DNA of 61,185 bases, from positions 1 to 61,185 of the forward strand of contig NZ_NPML01000022.1 in the NCBI RefSeq assembly GCF_002252565.1, written 5' to 3'. This DNA comes from Petroclostridium xylanilyticum. GTDB lineage: Bacteria > Bacillota > Clostridia > SK-Y3. Under the pieces are notes generated by a model. That model was not told where the DNA came from. It saw only the letters and a program-made list of their open reading frames with translations, and made no database searches. A program made the translations under genes and the position numbers. Every line of letters starts with the position of its first letter. The first letter of the stretch is position 1. Below are positions 28,089 to 39,023 of the stretch, piece by piece.

Positions 28089-29435
28089 ATGAAAAATTTG
28101 AAAAAAGTAATAGCGGTATTACTTGCATTGACCTTGTCTGTATCTTTGGCAGCATGTGGTCAAAAACAAACAGGGAAGCAAGAACCTGCACAAAAACAGG
28201 AAACAGCACCTAAGACTGAAGAAAAAGCTCCGGCAAATGAAACTAAAGCTGAGCCGGTAAAGATTGTCTATGCAAGAGGTATGGACGCAACAAAAGCAAA
28301 CATCAATATTATCGAGGCATTCAACAAGAAATACGAAGGCAAAATCAAGGTTGAATTCGTAGAAATGCCTTCAGATACTGGTAAACAACACGACCAGTAT
28401 GTTACCAGTTTCTCAGCAGGCGGTACCGAATATGATGTATTTGACGTCGACGTTATCTGGCCGGCGGAATTTGCACAAGCAGGTTACTCGCTTCCGCTTG
28501 ACAAATTGATTGAAAAAGATGGCATCAATATGGATGACTATATGAAAGGTCAGGTAGCTGCAGGTACCTTCAAAGGAAAACTATGGGCATTCCCTAAATT
28601 CATTGACGCCGGACTCTTATTCTATAGAAAAGATATTGTTGATAAAGCACCGGCAACCTGGGAAGAATTAATTGCAGCAGCAAAAGCAAATAAAGGCAAA
28701 AATGGTACAAAATTCGGATACTTAATGCAGGCAAAACAGTATGAAGGTCTTGTATGTAATGCTGTAGAGTTTATCAGTGCTTATGGCGGTTCAGTTGTCG
28801 ATGGCGATGGCAACATCATCATTAACAGTCCTCAAACTATCAAAGGTTTAAAAGTAATGAAGGAAATCGTAAATTCTGACTTCGTGCCTAACAACATTAC
28901 TACATTTGCTGAACCAGAATCTCACACAGCATTTATTGAAGGGCAGTCGGTGTTTATCCGTAACTGGCCATATCAGTGGGCATTAGGAAACGATGAAAAA
29001 CAGTCCAAGATTGTTGGTAAGCTTGCTATGGCTCCACTGCCAAAGGGTGATGCAAGAGCAGCAGCTACTCTAGGCGGTTGGATGACCATGATTAACAAGA
29101 ATACAAAGCATCCTGAAGCTGCATGGGAATTTGTAAAGTTCATGTGCGGACCTGAAGGGCAGAAAATTTCAGCAATCGATGGCGGTCTTTCTCCTACTTA
29201 TCTGCCGCTTTACAAAGATGCAGATGTAATTGCAAAGAATCCACATATGGGAGATCCGGGATTTGTTGAAGGTTTAAAAGCCGCTGTACCTAGACCAGTT
29301 TCTCCAATCTATCCCAAATTGTCTGAAATTATGCAGATTGAAATATCCAAAGCTTTAGCAGGACAGCAATCTGTTGAAGATGCGGTAAAAAAGATGGATG
29401 AACAGATGAAGGCGGCAGTGGCTGCAGCAAAATAA
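28089..29435 (+). CDS. Sugar ABC transporter substrate-binding lipoprotein
   Basis: A 448-aa family-1 solute-binding protein with lipobox SLAAC (Cys at ~23) and a Lys/Glu/Pro/Ala-rich linker to ~residue 57. It is the receptor of the importer formed by the two following permeases. Typical blocks are YDVFDVDVIWPAEFAQAG, LLFYRKDIV and FIRNWPYQW. Its closest relative in the window is the orphan receptor at 24756. ATG follows AAGGGAGGC. It is separated from the permease by a stable hairpin. The MalE-like fold suggests a di- or oligosaccharide; the substrate is unknown. Confidence 0.88.
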   Translation: MKNLKKVIAVLLALTLSVSLAACGQKQTGKQEPAQKQETAPKTEEKAPANETKAEPVKIVYARGMDATKANINIIEAFNKKYEGKIKVEFVEMPSDTGKQHDQYVTSFSAGGTEYDVFDVDVIWPAEFAQAGYSLPLDKLIEKDGINMDDYMKGQVAAGTFKGKLWAFPKFIDAGLLFYRKDIVDKAPATWEELIAAAKANKGKNGTKFGYLMQAKQYEGLVCNAVEFISAYGGSVVDGDGNIIINSPQTIKGLKVMKEIVNSDFVPNNITTFAEPESHTAFIEGQSVFIRNWPYQWALGNDEKQSKIVGKLAMAPLPKGDARAAATLGGWMTMINKNTKHPEAAWEFVKFMCGPEGQKISAIDGGLSPTYLPLYKDADVIAKNPHMGDPGFVEGLKAAVPRPVSPIYPKLSEIMQIEISKALAGQQSVEDAVKKMDEQMKAAVAAAK

Positions 29436-29451
29436 TAACAGCACTAGGTTT

Positions 29452-29485
29452 AAAAGCCATTAAGTGTGACCACTTAATGGCTTTT
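29452..29485 (+). other. Stable stem-loop between binding protein and permease genes
   Basis: A perfect 15-bp stem (29452-29466 with 29471-29485) with a 4-nt TGAC loop lies 16 bp after the binding-protein stop. The layout repeats that at 7239-7276 with unrelated sequence, so a role in setting receptor/permease ratios is likely. Confidence 0.65.
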
Positions 29486-29505
29486 GTCCAAAAGGGGGTA
29501 AAAGT

Positions 29506-30834
29506 ATGGGAAATCGAAAAATGCAGTTGTCGGAAAATGGTCTGGCATATCTGATGGTATTACCAGCTATGATTATTATTTTTATGATCGCACTATGGCC
29601 GGTTATTCGATCTTTTTGGTACAGTATGTTTGAATTACAGCTAAATCATCCTACTAAAAATGCCGTACATTTAAAGTACCAATTAGATGTGGAGAGATAT
29701 GTAGATACACAATTTTACATCAACAGTTCATTCAAAACATTAGCCAAAAGTGTAGAAGAAAGTAAAGCCAATGAGGTAACAGCAATTAAAGCACAACTGG
29801 ATACGCTCCATAATAATCTGATGAAACTGGATGGTTTCTCCTCTCGTTATGAAACAGTAAAAGACTTATTAGATAGCTTTAAGCCGGTAAATGATGAAAA
29901 AATAAGATATTTCAGTATTTCCAAAAAAACTGCCCAGCAATATCTGAATACTATTGCTGAAGTGACAGAACAGTTACAAAAGTTAAGTGAAAAAAGCGAT
30001 GACCCGGCAAAAGAAACCGCCAGTATCATGGAAGATTTAAGAGTTTCCATTTTGAAACCAAACTTTGTTGGGTTTGATAATTATTTATACTATTTGGATG
30101 AATTAAAAATCCGTAATGGTGAATTAGGCAGGTTAGGTAAAGCACTTATAAATACATTTAGCTTTACATTTGTCTCTGTATTTCTTGAATTAATCTTAGG
30201 ACTTGGAATAGCTTTATTAATTAATAAATCTTTCAAAGGACGGGGTCTGGTACGTGCTGCCATACTGGTACCTTGGGCTATTCCAACCGTTGTATCTGCA
30301 ATGATGTGGCAGTTCTTATACGATGGACAAACGGGAATAGTTTCCGCTTTTTTTGCCAAGCTCGGACTGGTAAAAAATCCGGGAATCCTTCTAACTACTA
30401 AAGGCGGGGCATTCTTTTCCATCGTTTTTGCAGACGTATGGAAAACAACACCGTATATGGCTTTACTGCTGCTGGCAGGACTACAGACAATTTCTGCCGA
30501 ATTATATGAAGCAGGACAGGTGGACGGGGCAACAAAGATCCAGCAATTCTTTAAAATTACCCTTCCGCTTTTAAAGCCAACCATACTTGTTGCATTATTA
30601 TTCAGGACGCTTGATGCTTTCAGAATATTTGACCTGGTGTATGTATTAACAGGCGGCGGACCGGCAAATTCTACCGAGACCATCTCGGTATATGCATACA
30701 AAACAATGTTTGCCCAGATGGATTTTGGAAGAGGTTCTACCCTTTCCATTGTAGTGTTTATTTGTATTTCATTGATTAGTATCGGGTATATCAAACTCTT
30801 GGGGGCAGATATCTTAAGAGGCCAGGATAAGTGA
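29506..30834 (+). CDS. MalF-like sugar permease with large extracytoplasmic insert
   Basis: A 442-aa permease subunit, about 150 residues longer than usual CUT1 permeases. Helix 1 (YLMVLPAMIIIFMIALWPVI, ~14-33) is followed by a ~170-residue hydrophilic segment with heptad-like, coiled-coil-prone stretches (~80-180), then the five core helices from ~residue 205. The EAA loop is EAGQVDGATKIQQFFKITLP near 340. An extra periplasmic-side domain after an early helix recalls the P2 loop of Escherichia coli MalF, but no sequence similarity is claimed. The stop overlaps the start region of the next gene, suggesting coupling. Confidence 0.85.
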   Translation: MGNRKMQLSENGLAYLMVLPAMIIIFMIALWPVIRSFWYSMFELQLNHPTKNAVHLKYQLDVERYVDTQFYINSSFKTLAKSVEESKANEVTAIKAQLDTLHNNLMKLDGFSSRYETVKDLLDSFKPVNDEKIRYFSISKKTAQQYLNTIAEVTEQLQKLSEKSDDPAKETASIMEDLRVSILKPNFVGFDNYLYYLDELKIRNGELGRLGKALINTFSFTFVSVFLELILGLGIALLINKSFKGRGLVRAAILVPWAIPTVVSAMMWQFLYDGQTGIVSAFFAKLGLVKNPGILLTTKGGAFFSIVFADVWKTTPYMALLLLAGLQTISAELYEAGQVDGATKIQQFFKITLPLLKPTILVALLFRTLDAFRIFDLVYVLTGGGPANSTETISVYAYKTMFAQMDFGRGSTLSIVVFICISLISIGYIKLLGADILRGQDK

Positions 30835-30848
30835 GAGGAGGTTTGAAG

Positions 30849-31670
30849 ATGCAAAAAAAAGCAGGACCAGGATTTTATATATTTTTGACAGTATTTATAT
30901 TTATTATCATGTTTCCATTTTATTGGGAATTTCTAACATCCATAAAAACGCCGGATGAAATTTTTACATCCTTTAAGTTATATACAACCAGGCCATCCAT
31001 TAATTCCTATGTAACCATTTTTTCAGTAAGACCTTTTGCAAGATATCTGTACAATAGTTTTATAGTAGGCAGTGTGACAACAGTGTTTTCCATTATTATT
31101 GCTTCCTTTACAGCCTATGCAATAGCCCGCTTGAAATTTAAAGGAAAGTCAATTATTTTAGGAATTGTCCTGGCGGTATCAATGTTTCCGCAAATTGCTA
31201 TCATCTCGCCGGTTTATTTGTTTATGAAAACAATGGGGCTTAGAAACACTTATTTAGGTTTGATTATCCCGTATACTACCTTTACACTGCCATTATCTGT
31301 ATGGTATCTAACTACGTTTTTTAAGGAAATTCCCTTTTCATTGGAAGAAGCAGCAAAAATTGACGGGGCAAGTCCATTCCAGGCTTTTATTAAAATCATT
31401 GCACCGCTGGCAATGCCGGGAGTATTTACAACCGCTATTCTTGTGTTTATTGCGGCATGGAATGAATATTTATTTGCGTTAACCATCAATCCCAAAGAGG
31501 AAATGAAGACGGTGCCGGTAGGAATCACCATGTATGTAGGGCAATATACCATTCCATGGGGAGAAATAGCAGCTGCCGCAGTTGTTGTGACAGTCCCGCT
31601 GATTATAATGGTTTTGATATTCCAAAAGCGTATTATTTCGGGTCTTACTTCCGGAGCAGTAAAAGGATAA
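30849..31670 (+). CDS. MalG-like sugar permease
   Basis: A 273-aa second permease of the 28-kb importer, with six predicted helices from residue ~6. The EAA loop EAAKIDGASPFQAFIKIIAPLA near 180 would contact the ATPase, and the C-terminus ITSGAVKG-type ending (ISGLTSGAVKG) is typical of MalG. Start choice: GTG 30831 lies within the ribosome site; ATG 30849 is 7 nt after AGAGGAGG. No ATPase gene is linked, so an MsmX-like ATPase from elsewhere is expected to serve both this and the pectin importer. Confidence 0.88.
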   Translation: MQKKAGPGFYIFLTVFIFIIMFPFYWEFLTSIKTPDEIFTSFKLYTTRPSINSYVTIFSVRPFARYLYNSFIVGSVTTVFSIIIASFTAYAIARLKFKGKSIILGIVLAVSMFPQIAIISPVYLFMKTMGLRNTYLGLIIPYTTFTLPLSVWYLTTFFKEIPFSLEEAAKIDGASPFQAFIKIIAPLAMPGVFTTAILVFIAAWNEYLFALTINPKEEMKTVPVGITMYVGQYTIPWGEIAAAAVVVTVPLIIMVLIFQKRIISGLTSGAVKG

Positions 31671-31684
31671 AAATGTTATATAAG

Positions 31685-31724
31685 AAAAACCTCCCACTCT
31701 ACTTAATATTGGGAGGTTTTTTTA
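31685..31724. terminator. Bidirectional terminator between permease and cimA
   Basis: AAAAACCTCCC (31685-31695) pairs with GGGAGGTTTTT (31711-31721) and has a T-run on the plus strand and an A-run on the other side, serving both convergent genes. Confidence 0.85.
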
Positions 31725-31729
31725 TCTAT

Positions 31730-33295
31730 TTATTCTTGATCCTTTTGAAGTTTATATTCAACTGAATCTACCAGCGCTCTCCAGCTGGCTTCAATAATGT
31801 CGGTGGAAACCCCTACGGTACTCCATACATGTTCACCATCGGTAGATTCTATCAGTACCCTAACCTTTGCAGCTGTTGCAGTCTTGGAATCCAGCACCCT
31901 AACCTTAAAATCAGTAAGGTGCATCTCTTTAAGCTGCGGATAAAAACGCTCCAGTGCTTTTCTGAGCGCCTTGTCAAGTGCGTTAACCGGACCATCGCCC
32001 TCTGCGGCTGTAATTTCCTCTTCCCCATCTACACGTATCTTGATCATTGCCGAAGAACTGTGACTGGCGCCACTGGGTTCACTTACAATTGCCTTAAAGT
32101 GCTCCAACTCAAAGAAAGGTTTATATTTTCCTAATTCTTTTCTTATCACTAATTCAAAAGAGCTTTCTGCACCCTCAAACTGGTAACCCTCATGCTCCAA
32201 TGCCTTTAATTTGTCAATAATCTGCTTGGTTTCGGGAGAATCTTTGGTAAGCTCGGGAGCAACCTCATTAATTCTGGAAAGTATAGTTGCTCTTCCCGCA
32301 ACCTCCGACATTAGGAATCTTCTTTCATTACCCACCAGTCCAGGATTGATATGTTCAAAAGTTTTTGGATTTTTGTTTACACCATCAATGTGCATACCGC
32401 CTTTATGAGCAAAGGCAGAATTACCTACATAGGGTGCCCTTTCGTCGTGGGCTACATTAGCAATTTCACTGACGAACCTTGCGGTAGAAGTAAGTTTCGA
32501 CATATTGTCTGCCGGGATACACTCAATTCCCATCTTAAGCTGTAAATCCGGGATAATAGTACACAAGTTGGCATTGCCGCATCTTTCCCCAAAACCATTG
32601 AATGTACCCTGTATATGAACTGCTCCTGCCTGTACCGCAAGTATGGAATTTGCCACCGCCATTCCGGTATCATTGTGACAGTGAATTCCTATCGGCACAT
32701 TGAACTTTTCACATACTTTTTTTGTTATCTCGTATATTTCCAATGGAAAGCTTCCTCCGTTGGTATCACATAATACAAGACAATCGGCCCCCCCCTCAAC
32801 GGCAGCCTGCAGAGCCTCAAATGCATAACTGCTGTTAGCTTTATACCCATCAAAGAAATGTTCTGCGTCAAAGATTATCTCTTTACCCTTCTGTTTGAAG
32901 AAATTTAACGTATCCCTTATCATGTTTAAATTTTCTTCGAGAGTAGTTTTTAATATATCTGTAACATGTAAGTCCCAGCTTTTGCCGAATATTGCTACTG
33001 CAGGAGTATCTGCCTTGAGTAAGGACTGTACATTATTATCATCTTCAGCCTTGATTCCAACCCTGCGTGTGCTCCCAAAAGCAGTAAGCCTAATGTTATT
33101 TAGTTTCATCTTTTTTACCCGCTCAAAGAACTCCAAATCCTTCGGATTTGAGCCGGGATTTCCTGCTTCAATATAAGATATACCTAGCTTATCCAGCCTT
33201 TCTACTATTTTAAGTTTATCCTCTACTGAAAAGGATATTCCCTCTGCCTGGGCACCGTCGCGTAAAGTGGAGTCAAAGATATATACTTTATTCAT
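31730..33295 (-). CDS. cimA: (R)-citramalate synthase CimA
   Basis: A 521-aa enzyme condensing acetyl-CoA with pyruvate to citramalate, opening the threonine-independent isoleucine route. The N-terminal HMGL-like TIM barrel begins [13 protein letters not shown] and has the [22 protein letters not shown] and [13 protein letters not shown] metal-site blocks. The C-terminal LeuA-type regulatory domain begins near 390. The long N-terminal barrel with AEGIS rather than TPGVN after the LRDG motif separates CimA-type enzymes from LeuA, which lies just upstream as a separate gene. It starts 24 bp after leuA, behind GGGAGGC, as the last gene of the operon. Confidence 0.85.
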   Translation of the reverse strand: MNKVYIFDSTLRDGAQAEGISFSVEDKLKIVERLDKLGISYIEAGNPGSNPKDLEFFERVKKMKLNNIRLTAFGSTRRVGIKAEDDNNVQSLLKADTPAVAIFGKSWDLHVTDILKTTLEENLNMIRDTLNFFKQKGKEIIFDAEHFFDGYKANSSYAFEALQAAVEGGADCLVLCDTNGGSFPLEIYEITKKVCEKFNVPIGIHCHNDTGMAVANSILAVQAGAVHIQGTFNGFGERCGNANLCTIIPDLQLKMGIECIPADNMSKLTSTARFVSEIANVAHDERAPYVGNSAFAHKGGMHIDGVNKNPKTFEHINPGLVGNERRFLMSEVAGRATILSRINEVAPELTKDSPETKQIIDKLKALEHEGYQFEGAESSFELVIRKELGKYKPFFELEHFKAIVSEPSGASHSSSAMIKIRVDGEEEITAAEGDGPVNALDKALRKALERFYPQLKEMHLTDFKVRVLDSKTATAAKVRVLIESTDGEHVWSTVGVSTDIIEASWRALVDSVEYKLQKDQE

Positions 33296-33319
33296 TATGT
33301 TGCCTCCCTAATTCCAGTC

Positions 33320-34834
33320 TCAACTAATTTCGCTTAACATCCTGTTTATTGCATTAAGATATGCCTTTACGCTGGCTTCAATAATATCGGTACTGATCCC
33401 TCTTCCTATGAAAGGCTTCCCACCATTTTTTGCAACTTTTACGGTAACTTCACCCAAAGCATCTTTGCCACCGGTAACGGCTCTTAAATTATAATCAACC
33501 AGCTTAAGCTCCATGCCTATTGCCCGTTCGATTGCATTAAACGCTGCATCTACGGGACCATCTCCTGTAGCCGCTTCTGTAATCACACTATTTTCTCTAT
33601 TTAATTCAATCACTGCCGTAGAGATTACCTTATTACCGCTGTTAATTTGAAAGCTTACCAGTTGATACATTTCAGGAATTTGAGAAACTCTTTCTTCCAC
33701 CAGGGCTTGGATGTCATCGTCAAGTACTACTTTTTTCTTGTCGGCAAGCTCTTTAAATTTTTCAAAGGCTTTATTGATTGCCTCTTGATCAAGAGTATAT
33801 CCCATTTCCTTTAATCTATCCTCAAAGGCATGCCGTCCTGAAAGTTTGCCTAACACCATCTTATTCTGGGATAACCCTATGGACTCCGGCGTCATTATTT
33901 CATAAGTGCTCTTTTCATTTAAGATGCCATGCTGATGGATACCTGATTCATGGGCAAAGGCATTTGCTCCTACAACAGCCTTATTCGGCTGTACCAATAC
34001 ACCAGTAAGACTGCTGACCAGTTTACTGGTCCTATAGATCTGGGTAGTATCTATGTTATGAGTGATGTTGTAGTAATTTTTTCGTGTGGTCAATGCCATC
34101 ACTACTTCTTCAAGTGACGCATTTCCGGCTCTTTCTCCCAGTCCGTTGATGGTACACTCAATTTGAGTTGCCCCGTTTTCTACAGCAGCCAACGTATTCG
34201 CTACCGCCATTCCAAGGTCATTATGGCAATGTACGCTAATATCTACCTTCTCTATTCCTTTAACATTTTCTTTGATACCTTTAACCAGGTTACCAAATTC
34301 AAATGGAGTAGTATATCCTACTGTATCGGGAATATTGATACAGGTAGCCCCTGCAGCAATCACCGCTTCAAAAATCCTGTATAAAAATTCGGGCCTTGAC
34401 CTTCCGGCATCTTCAGCAGAAAATTCAATATCACTGCAGTATTTCTTTGCATACTTTACCATTGCTGCAGCCCGTTCCAGCACCTCATCTTCGCTCATTT
34501 TAAGCTTATACTTCATATGAATGTCAGAAGTAGCTATAAATGTGTGAATTCTAGGACTTACAGCATTTTTAACAGCTTCCCATGCCCTGTCAATATCCTT
34601 TTCTACAGCCCTGCAGAGACTGGCTACCGTAACATTTTTAATCTCAGCAGCAACAGCTTTTATTGCTTCAAAATCCCCGGGAGATGCAATGGCAAACCCT
34701 GCTTCCATTACATCTACACCAAGCTTTTCTAATTGTTTTGCAATCTCTAACTTTTCTTGAATATTCAGATTTACACCGGGAGTTTGCTCCCCATCCCTTA
34801 ATGTCGTATCAAAAATTTTAATCCTCTTAGACAT
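33320..34834 (-). CDS. leuA: 2-isopropylmalate synthase LeuA
   Basis: A 504-aa first enzyme of leucine synthesis, condensing 2-ketoisovalerate with acetyl-CoA. The signature [15 protein letters not shown] (~8-22), [21 protein letters not shown] near 200 and [15 protein letters not shown] near 232 are complete. The C-terminal dimer/allosteric domain (~370-504) ends with the SGTDIIEAS-like block [17 protein letters not shown] follows GAAAGGGG. It lies downstream of ilvC but across a 396-bp gap that holds a large foldback element, so its expression may be partly independent. leuB, leuC and leuD are not in the window. Confidence 0.92.
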   Translation of the reverse strand: MSKRIKIFDTTLRDGEQTPGVNLNIQEKLEIAKQLEKLGVDVMEAGFAIASPGDFEAIKAVAAEIKNVTVASLCRAVEKDIDRAWEAVKNAVSPRIHTFIATSDIHMKYKLKMSEDEVLERAAAMVKYAKKYCSDIEFSAEDAGRSRPEFLYRIFEAVIAAGATCINIPDTVGYTTPFEFGNLVKGIKENVKGIEKVDISVHCHNDLGMAVANTLAAVENGATQIECTINGLGERAGNASLEEVVMALTTRKNYYNITHNIDTTQIYRTSKLVSSLTGVLVQPNKAVVGANAFAHESGIHQHGILNEKSTYEIMTPESIGLSQNKMVLGKLSGRHAFEDRLKEMGYTLDQEAINKAFEKFKELADKKKVVLDDDIQALVEERVSQIPEMYQLVSFQINSGNKVISTAVIELNRENSVITEAATGDGPVDAAFNAIERAIGMELKLVDYNLRAVTGGKDALGEVTVKVAKNGGKPFIGRGISTDIIEASVKAYLNAINRMLSEIS

Positions 34835-34860
34835 ATTAATCCCCTTTCACTAATAATATA

Positions 34861-34900
34861 GTTCGGAGCTCGGAGTCAGGAGCTTGGAGTTTATATTAAC
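34861..34900. repeat. Low-complexity 'phrase' repeat before leuA
   Basis: A short run built on GGAGCT/CGGAGT/CTTGGAGT words lies just upstream of leuA. Similar phrase-like runs with other words occur at 21395-21430, 36245-36275, 36365-36395, 38565-38600, 45510-45535 and 45630-45690, all at gene junctions. Confidence 0.5.
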
Positions 34901-35010
34901 GCTATAAAGCCTCCAGTCCCCAACCCCGAACCATTCTTCAGTATCTTTCCATACTACGCTTTATGACTTTATTCTGTACAGAAAATAATATATAAAATAC
35001 ACTTAGTACG

Positions 35011-35164
35011 TTACATTGCAGTAAGTAGCATCATGCATTCTATATTTTCCCACCGACTTGTACCGGCATTCATGCCGGGATAAGCCTAAAATCACCCTCT
35101 ATGGTGATTTTCCGGCTGCAACATTTCATGCATGATACTATTCACCCGTCACAATGCATGTAAT
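35011..35164. other. Large foldback element between ilvC and leuA
   Basis: An outer stem joins AGTAGCATCATGCAT (35024-35038) to ATGCATGATACTATT (35128-35142), with only wobble-type differences, extended by TTACATTGCA (35011) facing TGCATGTAA (35156-35164). Inside are two perfect hairpins: CCGGCAT / ATGCCGG (35063-35078) and AAAATCACC / GGTGATTTT (35089-35112). The three-way-junction shape suggests a structured RNA in the operon mRNA or a small palindromic mobile element. It lacks the AGGGTGG T-box core. The rest of 34901-35010 shows nothing else. Confidence 0.5.
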
Positions 35165-35230
35165 ATATTGGGAATCCCGAACTAATTGAAAGGTAGAATG
35201 GTGCGCGCTCCCACACTAACTTTCATTAAA

Positions 35231-36289
<1,059 letters not shown>

Positions 36290-36361
36290 TCAAATCTATC
36301 CGCATTCCCCATCTATATTTTTAAATATTATTGTATTTTCATCATTTTTTATGCCGGGATT

Positions 36362-36892
36362 TTACTCCCCACTCCCTACTCCTGTCTCACCACTGCCTTC
36401 CGCTTTAATTACCTGATTCCCTCTTTCAATCGCAATGGTTCCTGTCCTTACCATTTCCTTAATTCCGAATTGTTTAAGCATTTCTTCAAAAGCGGCTATC
36501 TTATCTCCTGAGCCTGTCATTTCTATGGTAAGGGTATTTTTGGATACATCTACAATCTTCGCTCTAAAAATGTCAACGATCTGGATAATTTCTGAACGCG
36601 TCGTTGAATTTGCATTTACTTTTATGAGTGCAAGTTCCCTGCTTACAGAATCCGCTGTATCCAACTGTCTTATTTTAATTACATCTATAAGTTTATTGAG
36701 CTGTTTTGTCACCTGCTCTACAGTATAATCATCTCCGTCAACTACTATTGTCATTCTGGATACATTAGGATCTTCAGTAACTCCAACCGCGAGACTGTCT
36801 ATATTAAAACCTCTCCGGCTGAACAATCCGGCTACTCTTGATAGTACCCCTGGATGGTTTTCTACGAGAACAGCTAAAGTATGTTTCGCCAT
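36362..36892 (-). CDS. ilvN: Acetolactate synthase small subunit IlvN/IlvH
   Basis: A 176-aa regulatory subunit with the ACT domain at the N-terminus ([31 protein letters not shown]), where valine feedback acts, and the conserved second half ([13 protein letters not shown], then [16 protein letters not shown]). Start choice: ATG 36892 follows GGGGAGG; the frame's earlier ATGs overlap the end of ilvB. The natural family end is near IAIERGNQ. The last ~13 residues ([13 protein letters not shown]) are encoded by a GGGAGTGG-word intergenic repeat and appear to be a neutral extension. Confidence 0.9.
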   Translation of the reverse strand: MAKHTLAVLVENHPGVLSRVAGLFSRRGFNIDSLAVGVTEDPNVSRMTIVVDGDDYTVEQVTKQLNKLIDVIKIRQLDTADSVSRELALIKVNANSTTRSEIIQIVDIFRAKIVDVSKNTLTIEMTGSGDKIAAFEEMLKQFGIKEMVRTGTIAIERGNQVIKAEGSGETGVGSGE

Positions 36893-36909
36893 TTTAAAAT
36901 ACCTCCCCA

Positions 36910-38544
36910 TCATAGTGTGTTTTCCTCAGGATCCACTTGAAATTCTAATAGGTAGGACCCTTTATAGTTTAATGCCCTTTCGAGCGCTTCTCTTACTTTG
37001 CTATTTTGTGTAATTTTTTCTCCCGGTATCTCATAAGCTGAAGCTAGTTTTATAAAATCAGGACTTCCTTCCAGCGTTACTGAAAAATAATTTGACTTGT
37101 ATTTTAATTTTTGTAACTCACGCACCATTCCCAGGCGGTTATTATTGAAAAGAATTATTTTAATTTCAATGCCCCACTGCCTCATTGTCCCTAATTCCTG
37201 CATGGACATCTGAAAGCTTCCGTCTCCTGAAATTGCGATTACCGTTTTGTCCGGTCTCCCGACCTTTGCACCGACTGCAGCCGGAAGGCCATAGCCCATT
37301 GTCCCCAGTCCTCCGGAAGTCAGAAAATTTCCCGGATGGATAGTGCAATAGTGGTTGGCAGCCCATATCTGGTTCTGCCCTACTTCAGTGGCGACAATAG
37401 CTTCACCCCTGGTAATTTCAGACAATACTTTTAATACATATTTAGGATTTACATACCTGTTATCTTCAAGACTATCCTTACTATCATTTGCCAATCTTGC
37501 ATTCTTCCATCGGGATACGGTAGCTACCCACTGTTCTTTGTAGCCAGTCTGAATATATTTTGTCAGCTGCTGCAGTATGGTTTTAACATCCCCTACGATA
37601 GGTATATGTGTCCCAAGGTTTTTACCTATTTCTGCGGGGTCAATATCTATGTGCACGATCTTAGCTTGCCTTGCGAATTTATCAGTTTTACCAATAGCCC
37701 TATCCGCGGCTCTTGCTCCCATGACAATTAATAGATCTGCCTTTGTTACAGCCTGGTTAGCTGCATGAACTCCATGGGAACCTAACATGCCAAGATAGAG
37801 CGGATGATCTGCCGGTATAGCTCCTATTCCCATTAAAGTTGTTGTTACAGGAATACCCACTAACTCTATAAGTTCTATCAATTCACTGGTTGCGCCGGAT
37901 GTAATTACACCACCTCCTGCGCATATCACAGGGCTGGATGCTTCCTTAATTGCTTCAGCAATTTTCTTTAATTGGAGGGCATGACCCTTATAGGTTGGCT
38001 TATAACCCCTTATTTCGGGTACTTTAAAAGGTTGATATTCCACTTCATCCAGCTGTATATCTATAGGTATGTCAATTAGCACCGGTCCTGGCCTCCCGGT
38101 AGAGGCAATATGGAATGCCTCGCTAACTACTCTCGTCAGGTCTTCTACATTTTTTACCAGATAATTGTGCTTACAAAACGGTGCTGTAGCTCCTGTAATG
38201 TCTACTTCCTGAAAAACATCACGGCCAATCATTTCCGAGGATACCTGACCGGTAATGGCTATGATGGGTATGGAATCCATATATGCGGTTGCAATTCCTG
38301 TAATAAGGTTTGTCGCTCCAGGCCCGGAAGTCGCCATACATACGCCCGTTTTTCTAGTCACCCTTGCATAACCACTGGCTGCATGGGCTGCTCCCTGTTC
38401 ATGTCGTGTAAGTATATGCCTTATACTCGATCTGCTTAATACGTCATATATAGGTGCGTTAGCAGCCCCGGGATATCCGAATATTGTTGTAACACCTTCA
38501 TTTTCCAATGCTTTGATTAAAGCCTCGGCTCCTGTCATTTTCAA
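36910..38544 (-). CDS. ilvB: Acetolactate synthase large subunit IlvB
   Basis: A 544-aa thiamine-diphosphate enzyme forming acetolactate or acetohydroxybutyrate. The catalytic Glu is in [11 protein letters not shown] (~45-50), the FAD-binding middle domain spans ~190-350, and the ThDP motif [14 protein letters not shown] continues to FNNNRLGMV. Start choice: GGAGGTGAT is followed at 8 nt by TTG 38544 and at 14 nt by ATG 38538; the TTG is better spaced, and the longer frame to 38568 includes repeat sequence. It is the first gene after the T-box leader and heads ilvB-ilvN-ilvC-leuA-cimA. Confidence 0.92.
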   Translation of the reverse strand: MKMTGAEALIKALENEGVTTIFGYPGAANAPIYDVLSRSSIRHILTRHEQGAAHAASGYARVTRKTGVCMATSGPGATNLITGIATAYMDSIPIIAITGQVSSEMIGRDVFQEVDITGATAPFCKHNYLVKNVEDLTRVVSEAFHIASTGRPGPVLIDIPIDIQLDEVEYQPFKVPEIRGYKPTYKGHALQLKKIAEAIKEASSPVICAGGGVITSGATSELIELIELVGIPVTTTLMGIGAIPADHPLYLGMLGSHGVHAANQAVTKADLLIVMGARAADRAIGKTDKFARQAKIVHIDIDPAEIGKNLGTHIPIVGDVKTILQQLTKYIQTGYKEQWVATVSRWKNARLANDSKDSLEDNRYVNPKYVLKVLSEITRGEAIVATEVGQNQIWAANHYCTIHPGNFLTSGGLGTMGYGLPAAVGAKVGRPDKTVIAISGDGSFQMSMQELGTMRQWGIEIKIILFNNNRLGMVRELQKLKYKSNYFSVTLEGSPDFIKLASAYEIPGEKITQNSKVREALERALNYKGSYLLEFQVDPEENTL

Positions 38545-38611
38545 GTTTATCACCTCCAAGCAGTTCATAGTTCACAGTTTACGGTTCACAAGTAACAAAA
38601 TATTGAGCGAA

Positions 38612-38905
38612 TTTATAAATAAAAAACCCCGCACCCTGTACATGCACATGTACAGGGGCGAGGAATGCTTCTTCGCGTTACCACCCTACTTCACTACTGT
38701 TTCACAACAGTAGCCTCAGTGAGTATAAAGTTACTCATACTATAACGGAGTATTCCGATACATCCTACTGTAATTTCAGATGTATAGCTCAAGAGTGAGA
38801 TTATTATATATACCTCCCACCGATTTGCACCAACCACCGGCTCTCTTAAGAGTACAGTATATTTTTTACCTCTTTCATCGCTTTTTACTATTTAAGTATA
38901 ATTGT
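38612..38905 (-). promoter_or_regulatory. T-box leader of the ilv-leu operon
   Basis: On the minus strand the leader has a Stem I with GAGAGCCGGUGGUUGGUG (38844-38827), the antiterminator core AGGGUGGUAACGCG (38688-38675) and a strong terminator (CCCUGUACAUGUG / CAUGUACAGGG followed by GCGGGGUUUUUU, 38658-38621). An uncharged tRNA would pair with UGG of the core and let transcription proceed to ilvB. In the Stem I 3' side, the likely specifier is CUC (Leu) in UAAUCUCAC, with AUC (Ile) one register away. Upstream, 38906-39023 holds nothing recognised apart from AT-rich promoter-like DNA. Confidence 0.9.
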
Positions 38906-39023
38906 CTAACATTTTACCAGCCTGATTTATATTTGTCAACAGAGTTTTTTAATGCAAACTGTTAAATTCGTGTTAAAAAGACTTTGTCCGTTAACATATT
39001 TGATGATTATTTACTAAAAGGTA

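Noticed and set aside
35011-35164. A second T-box before leuA (GCCGGTACAAGTCGGTGGG resembles Stem I)
   Set aside because: No AGGGTGG-ACCGCG antiterminator core or terminator follows before leuA.
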